In this document: positions 5,523-7,687 of the stretch, piece after piece
Numbering within the stretch: the stretch's first letter is position 1
Layout of the letters: the number at the start of each line of letters is the position of its first letter
From: Candidatus Dadabacteria bacterium
Lineage (GTDB): Bacteria > Desulfobacterota_D > UBA1144 > Nemesobacterales > UBA2774
Reading direction: 5' to 3'
Assembly (NCBI GenBank): GCA_030632765.1
Contig: DAOVUC010000071.1
Location: forward strand, 1 to 7,687
Length of the DNA stretch: 7,687 bases
The notes under the pieces: model-generated
Told to the model about the DNA's origin: nothing
Databases searched by the model: none
What the model saw: the letters and a program-made list of their open reading frames with translations, nothing else
Position numbers and translations under genes: made by a program

Positions 5523-5710
5523 TATTTGGATAAATCTCCTTCAAATGATTGCCTATTCATCATGTCCTTAAGCTCCTTTTCTTTTTTGAGTATATGATGT
5601 AGTTCCGGAGAGGAGATAAAGACTTGCTCCATATCTTTTGGTTCAGTTGTCCATTTGTCCATGTCAGCGCCGTAAATAGCAAGACAGTCTAAGAATTTAT
5701 CTTTATCGAT
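5522..5710 (-). CDS. Small protein with apparent ATC start, translationally coupled to the methyltransferase
   Basis: This is a 62-residue ORF without an ATG, GTG or TTG at its 5' end. A perfect AGGAGG (5725-5720) lies 9 nt before an in-frame ATC (5710), and an in-frame TAG (5719-5717) prevents a more distant start. Reading from ATC gives xDKDKFLDCLAIYGADMDKW, then SSPELHHILKKEKELKDMM. This resembles the short, widespread but uncharacterised proteins with an LYGAD-x-x-x-W motif and a later SPE-A-x-x-LL segment. The ORF ends TAATG, overlapping the methyltransferase start by 2 nt. The strong ribosome-binding site, family-like sequence and tight overlap say it is, or recently was, a gene. AUC is a very rare start codon, so a mutated ATG or a base-call error is possible. 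The first in-frame ATG, 18 codons in, has no ribosome-binding site. Confidence 0.6.
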   Translation of the reverse strand: MDKDKFLDCLAIYGADMDKWTTEPKDMEQVFISSPELHHILKKEKELKDMMNRQSFEGDLSK

Positions 5711-5797
5711 TTTAAACTACCTCCTTTTGGTAGAGTTCCAGGATTTCGGGAGCTTTAATAAATATACTTCAATTTAACGCACTTGCTTCTAACATAT

Positions 5798-5826
5798 ATT
5801 ATAGCTTCAGTCTGTGTATACAACAA
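5798..5826 (-). promoter_or_regulatory. Promoter for the small-protein/methyltransferase unit
   Basis: On the minus strand, TTGTTG (5826-5821), a 17-bp spacer and a perfect TATAAT (5803-5798) are seen. The transcription start would be near 5791, about 80 nt before the ATC start. The -35 is weak. Confidence 0.5.
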
Positions 5827-5855
5827 TTTACTTTTATTACGTGTGAGTGTAGATT
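5827..5855 (+). promoter_or_regulatory. Possible promoter of the FMN reductase gene
   Basis: TTTACT (5827-5832), a 17-bp spacer and TAGATT (5850-5855), each 4/6 to consensus, lie about 35 nt before the GTG start. It abuts the divergent minus-strand promoter back to back. Confidence 0.3.
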
Positions 5856-5889
5856 GAAATTAAATCATGTTAGATGAAGGAGAGTGCCT

Positions 5890-6495
5890 GTGAGCGATAG
5901 AAACATAAAAATCGTAGCAATCTTAGGAAGTGTGAGGCCAAACAATTATACGGCGATGGCTCTTGATTTAGTGCTGGATGAGCTTAAGAAACACAGCGGC
6001 GTGTCTGTGGATATCTTTGACCCGGCTAAGGTCCATCTTTATCCCCCAGGGCTTGGAGGTGACTCTCCTGATCCTGTGAGAATGAGAGAGGCTGTTACTG
6101 AAGCTACGGGAATTATTCTTGCCACACCGGAATACCACGGGTCTTTTTCAAGCATTATGAAACTCGCAATTGAAAACTTGGGATTTCCCTCCGTGATGTC
6201 CGGTAAGCCTATTGCCCTCCTCGGAGTTGCCGCAGGTGCAATCGGTGCTATTAAATCTCTTGAAAGCTTGCGCGGTGTATGCTCTCACGTAGGAGCAATA
6301 GTTCTTCCAGGTCCAGTGTCGGTTGCAAACTGCAGAGAGGTGTTTAATGAGGACGGATCATGTAACGAGGAGAGGACAGAGTCCCGAATTCGCGGAGTCG
6401 CTACTAATTTGATGCACTACATAGAAGACAACATATGCCCACGTGTTTCTCTTGAGGCTATGGTTAGAGGTGAAGAGCTGCCAAGTTGTGATTAA
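5890..6495 (+). CDS. NAD(P)H-dependent FMN reductase family protein
   Basis: The product is 201 residues of the flavodoxin-like NADPH-dependent FMN reductase family (PF03358; relatives of SsuE, azoreductases and chromate reductases). IVAILGSVRPNNYT (residues 8-21) is the phosphate-binding loop for FMN (GS-x-R). TPEYHGSFSSIMKLAIENL (79-97) holds the second flavin loop (PEYHGS) and the downstream Lys. GKPIALLGVAAGAIGAIKS is the following strand and helix. It is a cytosolic flavin/quinone/azo-type reductase; the physiological acceptor is unknown. I choose GTG 5890 because AAGGAG (5877-5882) is 7 nt upstream; the alternative GTG at 5884 is only 1 nt from it. The C-terminus carries a short acidic tail beyond the fold. 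Confidence 0.88.
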   Translation: MSDRNIKIVAILGSVRPNNYTAMALDLVLDELKKHSGVSVDIFDPAKVHLYPPGLGGDSPDPVRMREAVTEATGIILATPEYHGSFSSIMKLAIENLGFPSVMSGKPIALLGVAAGAIGAIKSLESLRGVCSHVGAIVLPGPVSVANCREVFNEDGSCNEERTESRIRGVATNLMHYIEDNICPRVSLEAMVRGEELPSCD

Positions 6496-6500
6496 TAAAT

Positions 6501-6671
6501 CTACCGAATGGCAGTCGTATAAAATTGTAAGTAACTGTCAACCAGACTTGTATTGTGCTTAAATATTTTCTTTTTGTATGAAAATACCCTTGCTGCGAAA
6601 AGGGCTCCTGATAAAGTTAAAAGTGTGGTGAATATTATGAGGACAGCTATTGGAAACAGTCTGTTTTTCAT
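6501..6671 (-). CDS. Small predicted membrane/secreted protein (56 aa)
   Basis: The minus-strand ORF starts MKNRLFPIAVLIIFTTLLTL, a Lys/Arg-led hydrophobic segment of about 20 residues followed by SGALFAA. A basic stretch (YKKKIFKHN) and a short tail come next. It reads as a single-pass membrane protein or a signal peptide with cleavage near ALFAA. GGTGAT lies about 5 nt before the ATG, a modest ribosome-binding site. It ends 5 nt after the convergent FMN reductase stop codon. I do not recognise a family. A chance ORF is possible, but the ordered N-terminal signal argues otherwise. Confidence 0.45.
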   Translation of the reverse strand: MKNRLFPIAVLIIFTTLLTLSGALFAARVFSYKKKIFKHNTSLVDSYLQFYTTAIR

Positions 6672-6927
6672 ATTCTAATCACCCCGTATATACGTCGATG
6701 TTATATATAAAATAATAACATACGGATGTGATCTATGCAGAGTTTTCGCGTCACAATTTAGATAGACTTGATTAGCTAGGACAACTTGTCTCAAGTATAG
6801 CGCATGAAATAAATAACCCGCTCGCCTGGAAAAATAAATTTAAATTCCCCCATTTTTAATTTATAGTTTTATTGAGCTTCTAGAATAGAGATGCCTTGAG
6901 GCGCAGACACTATAGGAGGGGGCTATA
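6672..6927. other. Intergenic region holding the kinase relic
   Basis: Besides the histidine-kinase remnant, this AT-rich spacer has a weak interrupted inverted repeat (CCGTAT near 6684 and ATACGG near 6720). No convincing promoter for the downstream gene was found. Confidence 0.4.
6731..6829 (+). pseudogene. Relic of a sensor histidine kinase (H-box region)
   Basis: In the frame containing 6779, the plus strand reads NLDRLD, a stop (TAG 6773-6775), then LGQLVSSIAHEINNPLAW. This is an essentially perfect HisKA dimerisation/phosphoacceptor H-box (His in AHEINNPLA) with the usual lead-in (R-L-x-x-LGQL). The upstream IYAEFSRHNLDRLD is compatible with the preceding helix. There is no start, there is an in-frame stop, and similarity ends after the Trp. 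No ATPase domain follows. It is a short remnant of a hybrid or PAS-type histidine kinase gene left in the spacer between two other genes. Confidence 0.65.
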
Positions 6928-7461
6928 TTGAAAAGATTAATTTCCATCACAGTTCTTATGATTTATATAATCTCGTCGTTGTCGCTAAATGCTGCCACAA
7001 AACTCAAGGACGTTTACGGCTGGGATAATGTTAAATGGGGTATGACAGGGGAGGAGGTACAAGCTGTATTAGGGAAAGAAATTAAGAAGAGAGATGCAAA
7101 GCATGACAAGAAGGAAAGTATGTATTCAGCTCTTGAGCTTAAAGGAATTATAATGGGGAATAGTAACTTCAGGGCCAGTTTTTGGATGGATGAAGATACA
7201 AAAAGGCTTAAAAGGATAGTGTTTGTCCCAGAAGGACAGCCGGCTCAGTTTGAATGGGCCGAGACGTTTATTGGTCTTGAAAATTATTTGGTTGAAAAGT
7301 ACGGAGACCCCGATATTGAGGAGACATCCAATGACCCGGGAACCTCTGCCGACAGAAAGTGGGATTTCCCTTCAACTGATATAGAGTTGTCCTATCTCAG
7401 ACTCGGAGACTCGGAACTTTTGCTACTTGTGTTCTCCCAAAGCGGCGGTCCGGTCAAATAG
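6928..7461 (+). CDS. Exported protein of unknown function with WGMT-EEV motif
   Basis: The product is 177 residues from a TTG start that is well supported by AGGAGG (6914-6919) 8 nt upstream. Residues 1-22 (MKRLISITVLMIYIISSLSL then NA) are a Sec signal peptide with probable cleavage after LNA or NAA; there is no lipobox Cys. The mature part begins with YGWDNVKWGMTGEEVQAVLG (30-49), a motif found in many short periplasmic proteins of beta-rich fold distantly like the BamE/SmpA repeat. A central Asp/Lys-rich beta region and a final WDFPSTDIELSYLRLGDS-like strand pair follow. It probably resides in the periplasm. I do not recognise a named family or an activity. Confidence 0.72.
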   Translation: MKRLISITVLMIYIISSLSLNAATKLKDVYGWDNVKWGMTGEEVQAVLGKEIKKRDAKHDKKESMYSALELKGIIMGNSNFRASFWMDEDTKRLKRIVFVPEGQPAQFEWAETFIGLENYLVEKYGDPDIEETSNDPGTSADRKWDFPSTDIELSYLRLGDSELLLLVFSQSGGPVK

Positions 7462-7493
7462 AATAAGTCCTCCCTTGTCTTCCCTCTAGATTT

Positions 7494-7616
7494 ATGGTTA
7501 TAACAGCGTTCCTTTGGCATATTGCGACAATCGCGGTCGCATTAGGTTATTTGTTAATTGGAGTCGTAACGCTGCAATCCTCAACAGGGCCCCTGTCCAC
7601 ATGTGCCGACATTTAA
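7494..7616 (+). CDS. Possible 40-aa hydrophobic small ORF
   Basis: ATG 7494 to TAA 7614-7616 encodes a very hydrophobic peptide (AFLWHIATIAVALGYLLIGV in the middle) that would be a single membrane span. There is no visible ribosome-binding site and no recognised family. The opposite strand is also open across 7501-7687, so coding direction here is ambiguous. It is listed as a candidate only. Confidence 0.2.
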   Translation: MVITAFLWHIATIAVALGYLLIGVVTLQSSTGPLSTCADI

Positions 7617-7687
7617 TCAGCTTCAAATTAAACTTAGCAAATTTCAAATAAGTTCCGCCAGATACTTTTGCGGCAATAACTTTTTCA

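Noticed and set aside
7501..7687. Minus-strand open frame at the right edge (starting EKVIAAKVSGGTYLKF as read from the edge)
   Set aside because: Could be the tail of a gene entering from the right, but after the first ~16 residues the composition looks random, another frame also ends plausibly at 7644-7646, and nothing identifies a family.

Overview
The window looks like ordinary bacterial chromosome from a moderately AT-rich, Gram-negative-type genome. The evidence is sigma70-style promoters, CCA-encoding tRNAs and a signal-peptide protein. The protein families are all widespread, so I cannot name a genus. Genes are short, loosely packed and on both strands, and several show signs of decay.

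Layout, left to right. Positions 1-168 hold the C-terminal end of an AI-2E-type membrane transporter/permease. Positions 325-2268 hold two co-directional genes: an APH/choline-kinase-like phosphotransferase and a DUF3800 protein. The DUF3800 reading frame runs into the 3' end of a convergent tRNA-Arg(ACG) gene (2231-2307). Positions 2424-3046 hold a heme-oxygenase-like diiron oxidase gene split by a -1 frame change exactly at a TTTCCCA heptamer. It is followed by a transglutaminase-like protein (to 3695). A tRNA-Ser(GCT) gene lies on the minus strand at 3830-3921.

The minus-strand unit at 4026-4802 is the most distinctive part. A near-consensus promoter has a perfect 20-bp palindrome filling its spacer. 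It drives a ribbon-helix-helix protein and then a single ORF that fuses a HicA-like toxin domain to a HicB-like antitoxin domain. The unit is closed by an 18-bp perfect inverted repeat that looks like a terminator. My reading is that the usual HicB antitoxin (RNase H-like part plus DNA-binding part) has been rearranged: the RHH is separate, and the toxin and the antitoxin core are one chain.

Next on the minus strand is a two-gene coupled unit. A small protein with a perfect AGGAGG but apparently an ATC start overlaps (TAATG) an ICMT-like membrane methyltransferase. Divergent from it is an NAD(P)H-dependent FMN reductase. After that come a small predicted membrane protein on the minus strand, a relic of a histidine-kinase H-box, and an exported protein of unknown function. 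The last ~220 bases hold no gene I can support with confidence.

Recurring oddities are a frameshifted enzyme, a fused toxin-antitoxin pair, non-AUG starts, a kinase relic and an ORF running into a tRNA. They suggest either gene decay in this lineage or some sequence errors in the assembly. I flag both possibilities throughout.
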